Shown here: piece after piece, positions 8,186-17,179 of the stretch | Numbering within the stretch: the first letter of the stretch is position 1 | Layout: the number at the start of each line of letters is the position of its first letter | The notes under the pieces: generated by a model | What the model was told of the DNA's origin: nothing | The model's input: only the letters and a program-made list of their open reading frames with translations | The model's database searches: none | Made by a program: the position numbers and the translations under genes | Source: Sporobacter termitidis DSM 10068 | GTDB taxonomy: Bacteria; Bacillota; Clostridia; Oscillospirales; Oscillospiraceae | Direction of reading: 5' to 3' | DNA length: 64,000 bases | Assembly (NCBI RefSeq): GCF_900130065.1 | Contig: NZ_FQXV01000013.1 | Coordinates: 62,001-126,000, forward strand

Positions 8186-8652
8186 ATGGATATAAATTGA
8201 CTATTGTCCCGCGGGCCAGTCTTTTTCTTTTAAATACTGTACGGAAGGCCGCGGGGACCTGTCTGTTTCCTGCATATTTATGCAGGAAATCCATCATTTC
8301 AAGGGCGTTCCGCCGGCCGATCCATACCAAATCGGGGAGATGGTACCTGAGTACAAAACGTACAGCCCCCGCCGGGTACCAAGGTCCATTGTCCCAACAT
8401 GCAAAAAAGGCCGCACCCCATATTGGGAGCGGCCGCAGCTTGTCGAAAAAACTGCCTACAAGGCTCAAAGCCTCGCAGAGTTTGCCGCCGGAGCGGCAAA
8501 TAAATCGAAAATTTGTCACGCAGGAGGATATGCGCCTCCGGAGTGACTCTTTTCATGCAGCCCTTTGTCGGATAAAGCCCAAAGGGCTTTATCGACAGCT
8601 TGAGGCCGCATCCCATATCGGATGCGGCCTCAAGGCTGACGGAAACGGCGTT
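8186..8652. repeat. Hairpin-rich intergenic region with dispersed-repeat-like blocks
   Basis: About 470 bp without a convincing gene. It holds an imperfect palindrome near 8409-8433 (GGCCGCACCCC / GGGAGCGGCC), an inverted ATAAAGCCC / GGGCTTTAT pair near 8572-8592, and the 15-bp hairpin at 8599-8634. The block GGGCTTTATCGACAGCTTGA near 8584-8603 matches, with two changes, the block at the tgl terminator (about 15,578-15,597). An inverted partial copy (GCTTGTCGAAAAAACTGCC) lies near 8438. It looks like a small family of mobile or REP-like hairpin elements. Confidence 0.5.
8599..8634 (-). terminator. Hairpin terminator of the LuxR-family regulator
   Basis: Perfect 15-bp stem (8599-8613 with 8620-8634, arm CTTGAGGCCGCATCC) and a 6-nt loop, 19 bp past the stop of the gene ending at 8653. 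No clear U run follows on the minus strand, so efficiency is uncertain. Confidence 0.6.
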
Positions 8653-11226
8653 TTAATCAAAAAGCTTCATTTCCCTGGCTTTCATGATGGCTTCCAGGCG
8701 CTTCTTGACGCCGAGCTTTTCGTATATGCGCGAGCTGTGGTGCTTGACGGTCCGTTCTGTAATAAACAGCTTGTTGGCGATTTCAATATTCGAGCATTCG
8801 GCCGCCATCAATTGCAGAACCTCCAATTCCCGCGCGCTCAGCAGGCTTGACGCCGGCGCGCCGGATAAGGCGTCGTCGTCGTCCGGCGATACGGTCTCCG
8901 CCGGATCGTATGCCGCGGTCGTTTGAATAAAGCTGTTGGTGCTGTCCAAAAGCGTTTTTGCATATTTTGAATGCTTCTGATCGCCCTTCAATTTCTCCCA
9001 CGCCCTGTATTTGACCAGCAGCTCGGCCATCGGCCGGCCTTCGTTGACAAAGGATCTGACATAGCCGTCCGCCATGCCTAAATCCAGCGCTTCGTGCAGA
9101 ACGGTCATGGCCTCGGACGTCTCTCCCCTGGAGTAATAATTTATCGCTTTCAGGGACAGTATTTCGAGCAGGCTGCCCGTCCGCGCGTCCTTCCGGGCGA
9201 ATTCCTCCAGCCGGCTCAGCAGCAGCAGCGACTCGTCGTAATTATTGCTCAGCATCAAATATCTGGCAAAGACGATGTGCTCGAACTCACACGCGCCGGA
9301 TAAGGCGTCAAACACGCTTCTTTTTTCCGCCTCGAGATATCTTGAGGCGTTTTCCGCGTCCCTTTTGTATATGTAAAGGCTGGCGGTGAACAGATCGAGA
9401 TAACGCCTCCAGGTGCTCCCGCTTTTTGAGGGCAGCATGCGCCTGCCGGCTTCGAGCATATCAAAGGCCTCTTCGATGCGGCCCTTGGCGTACTTGTCTT
9501 TTGCCAGCAGAATAAAGCAGGGCACCACGATGCCGGGGAATTTGAGCCGCGTTATGCTTCCCATGAATTTTGACAGTGTCGTATAAGCGGCCTGCAAATC
9601 GTTGCGCTCATACTGGCACTCCGCCAAAAGCACGGCAAAGTAGGAAGAAATGTCTCCGATAAGCTCCCGCAGCGTCTCTATATTTTTGAGATACAGCGCG
9701 TCTATTTTGTTAAGACCGCCGCTGAAGCCGTAAACCGTTTTCAGCAGGCTGACCTCGCCCGTGTTCATCTCCGCCGTCAGCAGGGGGGTGCGCAGGCTCA
9801 GCTGGGATATTTTCTGATAATGCGCCGCCGCCGTATTCACGTCCATTTTGATAATGGCCAGATTGATATACGCCGCCGCCACCTTCGCTTCCAGGAATGC
9901 GCGTTCATCCGCGTCCAGCTCTTTTTCGCAGCTGTCAAAGCACGCCCGCGCCTTATCGGCCCAGTATTCCGCGTCGACCAGCCGGTTTTCCGTCGTCAGG
10001 AGCCAGGAATAATCGGCGCAGACCAGCACATTTTTTTCGCAGAGCTCCGGCGGGAGGCTTTCGATCAATTTCTGATAAGTTCCGTATTCGCACAGCTCCA
10101 GGCGGGAGTATTTTTCGTAGATGAGCTTCAGCGCTCTTTCATAGTCCCCGGCCAGCACGTAGCTGCTTATGGCCTCCAGGATATCGTCGCTTTCCAAAAA
10201 CCATGCGCCGGCCTTGCGGTAAAGCGCGCTGCGGAATTCGTCATTTTCTTTTTGCAGCTCCCGTGACAGGAAATCCTTAAACAGGGGGTGGTACGCGTAG
10301 AGGTTATTTTCCTGATCCACAGGCACAACAAAGCTGTTGTGGCTTACCAGCATTTTCAGGATATCCTTGCTTTTGTCGTCTCCGGTGATGCTGAAGCAAA
10401 GAGGCCCCGACAGCGTGCCTGGAAAGGACGTCCGCACCAGAAAGCTCTTAATGTCGTCCGGCCACATGGCGAATACCTCGTTGCGGAAAAACTTGTCCAG
10501 GCACCCGTTGTCGCCGGAAAGGCTGGAATAGACGTCGTCCCGCTGCTCGATGTAAAAAGACGAAATAGCCACGCCCGCGGCCCAACCCTCGGTATGCCGC
10601 AGCAGGTATTCGATTTCGGATTCTCCGAGCTCAATGCCCTTTTTAACGAAAAACTCCCTGATCTCATTGTAAGAAAAGCGGAGCTCCTTCATCCCGAGCC
10701 TGATGCTTGTATTTTTATACTCAAAGAGAAACATCTTGCTGTCAGGCTCTCTCCGGCTGACGATGATGACATTGACGTTGGGCGGCAGGCTGCGGATAAA
10801 ATACGCAAAGCTCTCTTCTATCAGCGCGTTGTCAATAAAATGATAGTCGTCAAGAATGAGCGTTATATCTTCAGGGAGCGCTTTCAGCATATCGATGAAA
10901 AAATTAGGGACAAAATTCGACACTAAAAGCTCTTCGTTGATCAGGATGTTTGCAAAGCTGTAGTCCTTGACGGAAAGGGCCACCGACATGATCAAATATC
11001 TCCAGAACTTTATCGGATCGTTGTCCGACGCGTCCAGGGAGAACCACGCGAATTTATTCGGCTGGTGCATCAGATATTTGGTCACGGCGGTCGTTTTGCC
11101 GTAACCCGCGGGCGCGGTAATCAAAGCAATCCTGTATTCGGGTAAGAGCATAAGCTTCTCATCCACATTTTTTCTGTTAACGATATTTTTGGGCATGCTC
11201 GGTACGCTCAGCTTAGTTTGAAGCAT
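8653..11226 (-). CDS. MalT-like (LAL) LuxR-family transcriptional regulator
   Basis: Large ATP-dependent regulator, about 857 aa. The N-terminal NTPase has Walker A TAPAGYGKTT at residues about 38-47 and a Walker B-like ITLILDDYHFID. A long helical, TPR-like middle region follows, and the C-terminus is a LuxR helix-turn-helix (LLSARELEVLQLMA ... NIEIANKLFITERTVKHH). This is the MalT/LAL layout, where an inducer bound in the middle region controls DNA binding. ATG 11226 is chosen for AGGAGG ten bases upstream. It is transcribed away from the two-component genes, after their terminator. The inducer and targets are not evident. Confidence 0.9.
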   Translation of the reverse strand: MLQTKLSVPSMPKNIVNRKNVDEKLMLLPEYRIALITAPAGYGKTTAVTKYLMHQPNKFAWFSLDASDNDPIKFWRYLIMSVALSVKDYSFANILINEELLVSNFVPNFFIDMLKALPEDITLILDDYHFIDNALIEESFAYFIRSLPPNVNVIIVSRREPDSKMFLFEYKNTSIRLGMKELRFSYNEIREFFVKKGIELGESEIEYLLRHTEGWAAGVAISSFYIEQRDDVYSSLSGDNGCLDKFFRNEVFAMWPDDIKSFLVRTSFPGTLSGPLCFSITGDDKSKDILKMLVSHNSFVVPVDQENNLYAYHPLFKDFLSRELQKENDEFRSALYRKAGAWFLESDDILEAISSYVLAGDYERALKLIYEKYSRLELCEYGTYQKLIESLPPELCEKNVLVCADYSWLLTTENRLVDAEYWADKARACFDSCEKELDADERAFLEAKVAAAYINLAIIKMDVNTAAAHYQKISQLSLRTPLLTAEMNTGEVSLLKTVYGFSGGLNKIDALYLKNIETLRELIGDISSYFAVLLAECQYERNDLQAAYTTLSKFMGSITRLKFPGIVVPCFILLAKDKYAKGRIEEAFDMLEAGRRMLPSKSGSTWRRYLDLFTASLYIYKRDAENASRYLEAEKRSVFDALSGACEFEHIVFARYLMLSNNYDESLLLLSRLEEFARKDARTGSLLEILSLKAINYYSRGETSEAMTVLHEALDLGMADGYVRSFVNEGRPMAELLVKYRAWEKLKGDQKHSKYAKTLLDSTNSFIQTTAAYDPAETVSPDDDDALSGAPASSLLSARELEVLQLMAAECSNIEIANKLFITERTVKHHSSRIYEKLGVKKRLEAIMKAREMKLFD

Positions 11227-11325
11227 TTTGATAAGACCTCCTGACACAAACCGGAGAAGATTGCTTTATCAATTTCTGCCATATACAAGCATAAATTGAC
11301 ATTCTCCCATAATTCTCCCAAAAAC

Positions 11326-11357
11326 GACACAGCCATGACGGATGTCATGGCTGTGTC
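11326..11357 (-). terminator. Intrinsic terminator of the two-component operon
   Basis: Perfect 14-bp stem (11326-11339 with 11344-11357, arm GACACAGCCATGAC), 4-nt loop, followed on the minus strand by GTTTTTGG. It lies 10 bp past the response-regulator stop and separates it from the LAL regulator. Confidence 0.85.
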
Positions 11358-11366
11358 CGGTCTGAT

Positions 11367-12470
11367 TCACCTGTCCAGGAGGCCGTAAATGGCCTTGAGC
11401 TCGTTGCTCGGCTGTACGCCAAGGTCGTTCTCCAGCGTCTTTCTGAAATCGTCGATCAGTCTTTTCGCCTCGCTTTTTCTGTTCAGGGATATAAAAATTT
11501 TTATCAGCAGCAGCAAGGGCTGTTCGTCATACGGATTATTTCTGATCAATTTCTGCAGCAGCCTTTCGGCCTTTTCGTATTTGTGCGTTTCAAAATAGAT
11601 TTCAGATAATTTGTAAGCGATCTGATAATACTGCCTTGAATAAGCGTAACGATCGTTTTCCGCCCACGGCCAGTCGTTGTTTTCAAAATAATCTCCGGCG
11701 TATTCCGCTTCCAGCTTTTGCAGAATGTCCAGCGGCAGCGCGTTGATGTTGGTGGGCAGGTATTCGTTAAAAAGCGCGCAGTCAAAGCTGACGTCGGACA
11801 GCTTCAGGCAATAGTTGCCCGATAGGAGGATATTCTCCCTCGGTATCTCGCACTCGCTCAGTTTTTTCCGGATATAATAGATGCCGTTGTGAAGCTGGTG
11901 CTCGGCGTTTTCCGGATTAATGTCGGGCCAGATCGCGTCGATGATCTGGGGCTTTGAAACGGTCCTGCCATAGTTGTGCAGTAAAAGGGCGAAAAGCTCC
12001 TTGGTCTTTTCGGTTCTCCATTTGATGGGCTCCTGGTCCTCCCACCCCACCCGGAACTCGCCGAAGCATTTGATGACCAGCCGCCGCTTCGTTTCCTTCA
12101 CCGGCTGCGTATGCTTTTTTTTGATACGCTGTATCGTTTTTTCCAGGCGGTCCTTGCTGATTGGCTTGAGCAGATAATCCAGGGCGCACACGTCAAAGGC
12201 CCTGACGGCATAGGAATCGTAAGCCGTGATGAATATGATATCGGTATCGGGACTGGAGGCGGTTATTTTGATGGCCAGATCGATGCCGTTGATTTGAGGC
12301 AGCTTGATATCAAGAAAAACGATTTCCGGCCTGCTTTCCTGGATATCCTTGAGCGCGATCATCGGATCGGTATACATCCCGGAGATGACGATATCCTGAT
12401 AATCCACAAGCATATATTCGAGTTCCTTTAAAGCCGGGCGTTCGTCATCGATGATTATTGCATTGAGCAT
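11367..12470 (-). CDS. Response regulator with BTAD/SARP-type output
   Basis: 367 aa. Residues 1 to about 118 form a receiver with phospho-acceptor D54 (VFLDIKLP) and the conserved Lys in LLKPIS. Residues about 128-220 form a winged-helix OmpR/SARP-type DNA-binding domain (IKCFGEFRVGW ... KTKELFALLLHNYGRTV). A BTAD-type TPR region follows (YYQIAYKLSEIYFETHKYEKAERLLQKLI). LytS-type kinases usually pair with LytTR regulators, so this output is less usual. ATG 12470 has AAAGGG eight bases upstream. It overlaps the end of the kinase gene by 26 bp, so translation is coupled. Confidence 0.88.
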   Translation of the reverse strand: MLNAIIIDDERPALKELEYMLVDYQDIVISGMYTDPMIALKDIQESRPEIVFLDIKLPQINGIDLAIKITASSPDTDIIFITAYDSYAVRAFDVCALDYLLKPISKDRLEKTIQRIKKKHTQPVKETKRRLVIKCFGEFRVGWEDQEPIKWRTEKTKELFALLLHNYGRTVSKPQIIDAIWPDINPENAEHQLHNGIYYIRKKLSECEIPRENILLSGNYCLKLSDVSFDCALFNEYLPTNINALPLDILQKLEAEYAGDYFENNDWPWAENDRYAYSRQYYQIAYKLSEIYFETHKYEKAERLLQKLIRNNPYDEQPLLLLIKIFISLNRKSEAKRLIDDFRKTLENDLGVQPSNELKAIYGLLDR

Positions 12471-13380
12471 GGAAATATCCCTTTCTCGCATTAATTGGTA
12501 TCTGCCACGTTATCTCGGTGCCCGCTCCGAAGGTGCTTTTTATTCGGAGCTGCTCGTTATATAAAATCTTCAGTCTGCTTTGAATGTTCGCCAGTCCGAC
12601 GCCTCCCTCTTTGCGGCCGACCGTGATTTCGCTTATTTGCTTGGCCGTCATGCCGATCCCGTTGTCTTTTACCGAAAATTCCATGTTTTTATTTTTTATC
12701 GCAATTTTCAGCTCCACCCTGCCGCCCTCCGGCTTTGAAAGCACGCCGTGGTTCACGGCGTTCTCGATAATCGGCTGGATGATCAGCGGCGGCACAAGAT
12801 AGTCAACGCTGTCCGGGAGCTCCATATTAAAGTCCAGGCGCTCCTCAAAACGCACCTTTTCGATCTTTAAGTAGGCTTCCACCAGCGCCATTTCCTGCCC
12901 GAGCCCGACAAGCTGATGGACGTTTTTGATATCAAAGCTGTTTCTCAGATACGTGTTGAAGTCATACATGAGGTCCCTCGTCTTATCGATATCATAACGC
13001 GACACCGATATGATGGTATTCATGACGTTATATAAAAAATGCGGTTTTATTTGCGCCTGGAGGAAAGAAAGCTCCGCGATGGTCTTTTGCTCGTGATACA
13101 GCTTGATCCTCCGGGCCTGGGCCAGCATCTGCATGATCAGCACCAGGTAGACCGCGAAAAGATAAATACTTTTGCCGGGGCGTATGACGTCATGAACGTA
13201 AGCGGCGGTCAGGATGATAATATTGAGCATATTGAGCCACGCGTCCGGAACTTTGTTTTTGATTCCCGCGGCGGCGATTACCGCCGAGCACAGGCAGATC
13301 AGCAGGCCTAAAGACATGATAAAGCAGCCGGCAAACGTGAAATACTTAATGGATATAAAAATAAAAGCAAGCTCAATCAC
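12445..13380 (-). CDS. LytS/YehU-type sensor histidine kinase
   Basis: 311 aa membrane kinase. The first about 90 residues hold three to four hydrophobic segments with almost no extracellular domain. The His_kinase (PF06580-type) motif QIKPHFLYNVMNTI gives phospho-His at residue 114, followed by the HATPase domain with VPPLIIQPIIENAVNHGV and DNGIGM. The GTG at 13380 is chosen because GAGGAG lies eight bases upstream; the TTG at 13449 has no ribosome site. It forms an operon with the overlapping response regulator. The signal is unknown. Confidence 0.88.
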   Translation of the reverse strand: MIELAFIFISIKYFTFAGCFIMSLGLLICLCSAVIAAAGIKNKVPDAWLNMLNIIILTAAYVHDVIRPGKSIYLFAVYLVLIMQMLAQARRIKLYHEQKTIAELSFLQAQIKPHFLYNVMNTIISVSRYDIDKTRDLMYDFNTYLRNSFDIKNVHQLVGLGQEMALVEAYLKIEKVRFEERLDFNMELPDSVDYLVPPLIIQPIIENAVNHGVLSKPEGGRVELKIAIKNKNMEFSVKDNGIGMTAKQISEITVGRKEGGVGLANIQSRLKILYNEQLRIKSTFGAGTEITWQIPINARKGYFHAQCNNHR

Positions 13381-13809
13381 AGTGATGCTCCTCACAATTT
13401 CTTTAAAAATATCAGAAAAAATGATATGGCAAAATACGTCGGCCGGCAAAAGCTCAGGATGTGTCGCATATTATTTTATAACATGATAAAAGGATAAAGG
13501 AAATGGCGATAATGAACAATGCCCCGCGCGATATCACGTCCTCCCGCATTAACGCTCTCAAAGGATATTGTCGGCGTTACTATACAAAATCTTAATTTTT
13601 GGACGCCGGTTTTCAAGATTCTTTTCCGCGCGTCCGCTCAAGAAGGTGCCCCTCTGACTCCAGAGGGGCACAAAACTTATAAAGCTGAAACGGCCGTCTC
13701 CCGCCGGGAAGTCCTTGTTTGCGCGTTCGGAACAAAAATTGCCGCGCCCAATATTATGTATTGAAAAACTATTTTCTCAACACGGGCATATAAAGGGGAC
13801 AGCAATATC
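13381..13809. other. Divergent intergenic region with one hairpin
   Basis: About 430 bp between the kinase gene and the gene at 13810, transcribed in opposite directions. It is AT-richer than its surroundings and has no convincing gene. An 11-bp stem (13646-13656 with 13661-13671, arm GTGCCCCTCTG, 4-nt loop) is present without an adjacent coding end; its role is unclear. Confidence 0.5.
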
Positions 13810-14799
13810 ATGAACGACAACAGGCTAAGCGCGCTGGACCGCGCGCTGCAGACCGGCGGCGCCGACCGGCTGAAAAGCGGCTTCCGGTCCCTGGCGTCCA
13901 CAGACCGAAAGCAGGCGCTCCGGCTCCTGGACGATGAAAAACTGCGGTTTCCGGCATTATTCGCGCTGTTGCCGGAGCTCCATGCGCATCAGATGACAAA
14001 CGAGCTCAGCCCGAGAAACCACGCGGCGGTGTGCGTCTGCGCGAAAAAGCTCAAGCGGTACGACCGCTTTGACGCGTCCGCCGGGTTTCGGGACAACGAC
14101 ACGCTTTACAGGGCGCTCCGGTGGATGCTGGACACCGGCAAGGAGTGGGACGCCTCGGGCCGCGGGCAGGACGATTACGAGGCGGTGATCGACTATGTCT
14201 CCGCGCTGCTGGTCATCGACTTCGAGGACACCGCCGTCCTGCCGGACATTGCCCGCCTCATTTTCGCGCGGCACAGAAGAGGACATCTCGTCCACGACCT
14301 TACCTGGTGCTTTTTCCAGACGCTCGACAAGGACGCGCTCGCCCTCGTCGCCGGGCAGCTGCTGTCGTCGGATAACAGGGACGCGGCCCTGGCCGGAAAG
14401 CTGCTCTGCCTGGAATCGCCGCCGGCCTTGAACAAGGCGGACACCCAGGAGCTCCACCACCAGTACGTCCAATGGCTTGAGGACAACCGCCCGTATCTGT
14501 ACGTGACCGGCGAGTATTTCCAGCAGACGAGCCGGCCGAAGCACCTGAGCGTGGATATGGAGGCGAAATACCTGGGCAAGGAGCTCTCGCCGCGCTACCG
14601 CGCGCCGCTCACGCCCTTAAACGAGCACGAGATCGCCTGCCTGCACGAATACAGGGGCTTTTCCCCGGAGGAACAGGAGCTGCTGACGGACTATTCGCAC
14701 CGTCTGCGGTGCACGGACGCGCAATCCTGGCAGGCCTGGATGCAAAAGCAGGTCGCCGAACAGGTGATGGCGGCGAAAGGCGGGTATGAGGCTGTATGA
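13810..14799 (+). CDS. Unknown protein coupled to the Tgl transglutaminase gene
   Basis: 329 aa, not recognised. It is soluble, with no signal peptide or membrane helix, and rich in Arg, Leu, Asp and Ala in a helical pattern that could be repeat-like. No catalytic motif stands out. AAGGGG lies about 11 bases before the ATG. Its last four bases (ATGA, 14796-14799) contain the start of tgl, so both proteins are translated together. By position it may be a spore-coat protein, a Tgl substrate or a partner that keeps Tgl in place (inference). It is probably real, given full-length coding character and coupling. Confidence 0.75.
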   Translation: MNDNRLSALDRALQTGGADRLKSGFRSLASTDRKQALRLLDDEKLRFPALFALLPELHAHQMTNELSPRNHAAVCVCAKKLKRYDRFDASAGFRDNDTLYRALRWMLDTGKEWDASGRGQDDYEAVIDYVSALLVIDFEDTAVLPDIARLIFARHRRGHLVHDLTWCFFQTLDKDALALVAGQLLSSDNRDAALAGKLLCLESPPALNKADTQELHHQYVQWLEDNRPYLYVTGEYFQQTSRPKHLSVDMEAKYLGKELSPRYRAPLTPLNEHEIACLHEYRGFSPEEQELLTDYSHRLRCTDAQSWQAWMQKQVAEQVMAAKGGYEAV

Positions 14800-15560
14800 T
14801 ACTCGTTGACAACAGGCTGCTTGACGCCTCCGCGCTGGACTATCCGGAGGGCAGCATGGAGCGGTCCATGCTGAACACGCTGTCCTCCAGCCCGGAGAGG
14901 TATACATACGATTCGCTCAATCAACTGAAATTCGAGCTCAGGATGCGCAAGGAGATCGTGGCCGCCGCCAACGCGCTAAACCGGAGCAACCTGTCCTTTG
15001 AGGTCTTCCGCGACTCGAGGTGCAATCCGACCTACTGGCGCCGCCGGGGCGACGGCGGGTTTGAGCTGAAGCCGGGCGTCCGGGCCTCCGACGCCATCCG
15101 CGATATCTACAGAAACAGCTCGCGCTACGGTACCGAGTGCGCCACGGCAATGCAGATCATTTATTACAAGGCGCTCGTGGAAATTTTCCCGGAGGACGCG
15201 TTTAACAGGATGTTCCCGAACATCACGCTGATGAACTGGCACGATATCGCGCCGCAGCTCCGGGAAGTCGGCATGATGCATCGCAAAAGAGACTATCTCC
15301 CCGGCGACCGGCGGTATTTCCCCAACCCGGACGTGGACCCGGAAACGCCGGAGTGGCAGGGGGAAAACGTGATCGTCATGGGCGACGGCACCTACTACGG
15401 CCACGGGATGGGGCGGCACCGGCCCGACGCCATCATCCGCGCGCTCAATGAAAACAGGCGGCGGCACGCCACCCGGGAGGCGTACCTGATGGATTCAGCC
15501 GCGGAGCCGGACTTCAAAAGGTTTTCGAACCTCTACGACCAGGCGGCCGGCGGCGCGTGA
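14796..15560 (+). CDS. tgl: Protein-glutamine gamma-glutamyltransferase Tgl (spore coat)
   Basis: 254 aa, close in length and pattern to Bacillus subtilis Tgl (about 245 aa), which cross-links spore-coat proteins through epsilon-(gamma-glutamyl)lysine bonds. Matching blocks include the FELRMRKEIVAAANALNRS region, ASDAIRDIYRN, ECATAMQIIYYKALVEIF with the catalytic Cys at residue 115 (C116 in B. subtilis), LMNWHDI and WQGENVIVMGDGTYYGHGMG. It overlaps the upstream unknown gene by 4 bp and is followed by a strong terminator. It supports a spore-forming host. Expression late in sporulation from a SigK-type promoter is expected but not clearly visible. Confidence 0.92.
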   Translation: MILVDNRLLDASALDYPEGSMERSMLNTLSSSPERYTYDSLNQLKFELRMRKEIVAAANALNRSNLSFEVFRDSRCNPTYWRRRGDGGFELKPGVRASDAIRDIYRNSSRYGTECATAMQIIYYKALVEIFPEDAFNRMFPNITLMNWHDIAPQLREVGMMHRKRDYLPGDRRYFPNPDVDPETPEWQGENVIVMGDGTYYGHGMGRHRPDAIIRALNENRRRHATREAYLMDSAAEPDFKRFSNLYDQAAGGA

Positions 15561-15576
15561 CGGTGCGGGGCTTTGT

Positions 15577-15619
15577 CGACAGCCTGAAGCAGCGGGGGCA
15601 AATGCCCCCGCTGCTGCTT
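15577..15619 (+). terminator. Terminator of tgl embedded in a dispersed-repeat block
   Basis: Strong GC-rich hairpin (arms near 15588-15600 and 15603-15615, AGCAGCGGGGGCA and complement) followed by TGTTATT. Its 5' flank GGGCTTTGTCGACAGCCTGA resembles a block at about 8584-8603. Confidence 0.8.
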
Positions 15620-15672
15620 GTTATTCGGCTGTTTGCGTCTTCGAGCTTCGGTACGTCATATAAACGAGGTCA

Positions 15673-16065
15673 TCATGTTTTCCTGACAAAACGCTCGCCG
15701 CATTTCGGACAGGTGATCTGCATTTTTCCCTTCCCGCGCGGAACGCGGAGCAGGTTGCTGCAGCTGGGGCATTTAAAAAATTTGTGCGTCTTCCTGCTTT
15801 TCAGGCTTGAAAAGTACGCTTTGAATTTTTGCCGCACAGGCCACCAGAAACGGAGGAATTTGTCGTTCTCGGCCCGCCGCTTCTGGACATTGCGCGAGAG
15901 CATCCGGAAGACGGCGAGGATCAGGAGCACGTATGACAGGTAAATGAGTACCCAAAGGACGGCAAAGCGGGAGAGGATGCTGAGAATCAGGGCGGCGATG
16001 ATGAGCGCCCCGTTCAGTTGATCAGGCCCGTATCTCCCGGCCATGAAATTTCTGAGAAAGTTCAT
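15673..16065 (-). CDS. Small membrane protein with C-terminal zinc ribbon
   Basis: 130 aa. Two hydrophobic segments (residues about 18-31 and 35-53) form a hairpin anchor. A basic linker follows, then a C-terminal zinc ribbon with Cys pairs at 99/102 (CPSC) and 119/122 (CPKC). The ribbon would face the cytoplasm if the two helices form a hairpin. The start ATG has GGAGGG 13 bases upstream. Similar small zinc-ribbon membrane proteins are common conserved hypotheticals in Clostridia. Function unknown; it appears to be a single-gene unit between a terminator and the kinase gene. Confidence 0.75.
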   Translation of the reverse strand: MNFLRNFMAGRYGPDQLNGALIIAALILSILSRFAVLWVLIYLSYVLLILAVFRMLSRNVQKRRAENDKFLRFWWPVRQKFKAYFSSLKSRKTHKFFKCPSCSNLLRVPRGKGKMQITCPKCGERFVRKT

Positions 16066-16165
16066 GCTCTAACGATTTCCCTCCAGGTATCAGATATACT
16101 TTTGAGTGTATTATATCACTGATTTTGCCAAATAACATCATGGTCATATTAAGTTTACATATGGC

Positions 16166-17101
16166 TCAATATTCAAAGCTGCTGCCGCCGATAAATTCGC
16201 GCAGGATGGAGTCCGCCGGCACGAGGGCCGGGTCGGTTGTCTCAAAGCGCCCGAAAGCGTCCAGCACCTGTTGGAGCACCTCATAATGTCCGGCGTCCGG
16301 CTGGATCTTGTCAAACACGCCGCCGGTAAACTGCTTCATGACGGAGATCTCGTAGGGCAGCGCGGCGTCGATGGTCATGTTTGCCGAATCCTTGTAGGGC
16401 AGGATATTCAAAAGCTCGCCCCGGCGGATGTTGCCCCACATTTCCAGCGTGAACTGCGGGTCGGCCCCGCGGAAATAATCGTCCCGGACGATCCGCCGCA
16501 CCAGGCGCAGGCTCGCCCTGTCCACCAGGACCTCGCCGCCGTCGGTGATGTCCGTCAGGGTGCTGACGTATATCTTGTAAGCGGCCGGGTGCTCGTGGGT
16601 GATGCACTCGTTGAGGGCGTGGATGCCCTCGAAGACGGCGATGTCGCTCTTGCCCAGCTTCATGGGCGTGGCCCTGTCTGAATCCCTGGCCTGCTGTGAA
16701 AAGTTGAAGTGGGGGATGTCGATGGCCTCGCCGGCGGCCAGGCGCTGGAAATGGCTGTTCAGCAGCGTCATGTCAAGGCACGAGGGGGATTCGTAATCGA
16801 TTTCACCCGCCGGCGTCCTCGGCGCGGTGACCGGGTCGACCGTGACGAAATAGTTGTCCAGCGAGACGTTGTAGGCGTTTATCCCCAGCGACTTCAGCTC
16901 CAGGGCCAGCTTCTTGGCCGTCGTCGTCTTGCCGGAGCCGGACGGGCCGGACAGCAGGACGATGGGGCTTTGGTCGATATTGTTGAAAATTTCGTCGGCC
17001 GCCTTGCGCACGCGGGAGTTGAAGTATTTTTCGCTCTCCTGCACATAGTCGCCGGGCGTTTCGGAGAGGCGGTGGTTGATGACCGAGAGATCGTATGTCA
17101 T
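16166..17101 (-). CDS. Uridine kinase-like nucleoside kinase
   Basis: 311 aa P-loop kinase of the uridine kinase/phosphoribulokinase family. Walker A GPSGSGKTTT lies at residues about 52-61, followed by NAYNVSLDNYF (substrate Asp region), YESPSCLD, and AVFEGIHALN (Walker B/lid region). It is longer than E. coli Udk because of an N-terminal 40-residue extension and a C-terminal domain. It likely phosphorylates a nucleoside such as uridine or cytidine in salvage. It is followed by hemZ upstream in the same direction after a 78-bp gap. The exact substrate is not visible. Confidence 0.85.
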   Translation of the reverse strand: MTYDLSVINHRLSETPGDYVQESEKYFNSRVRKAADEIFNNIDQSPIVLLSGPSGSGKTTTAKKLALELKSLGINAYNVSLDNYFVTVDPVTAPRTPAGEIDYESPSCLDMTLLNSHFQRLAAGEAIDIPHFNFSQQARDSDRATPMKLGKSDIAVFEGIHALNECITHEHPAAYKIYVSTLTDITDGGEVLVDRASLRLVRRIVRDDYFRGADPQFTLEMWGNIRRGELLNILPYKDSANMTIDAALPYEISVMKQFTGGVFDKIQPDAGHYEVLQQVLDAFGRFETTDPALVPADSILREFIGGSSFEY

Positions 17102-17179
17102 ATGGACTCCGTGGAACCGCTTAAGTCACCCGGTTGAGTGAGCGCGGCCTGCCGCCGTTGAAGCGGGCGGCTCGCCGAT

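Noticed and set aside
8178-8519. 113-aa minus-strand frame in the gap before the LuxR regulator
   Set aside because: It spans inverted repeats and part of a dispersed repeat, starts without a ribosome site and matches no family I know; treated as non-coding repeat DNA, though a gene remnant is possible.
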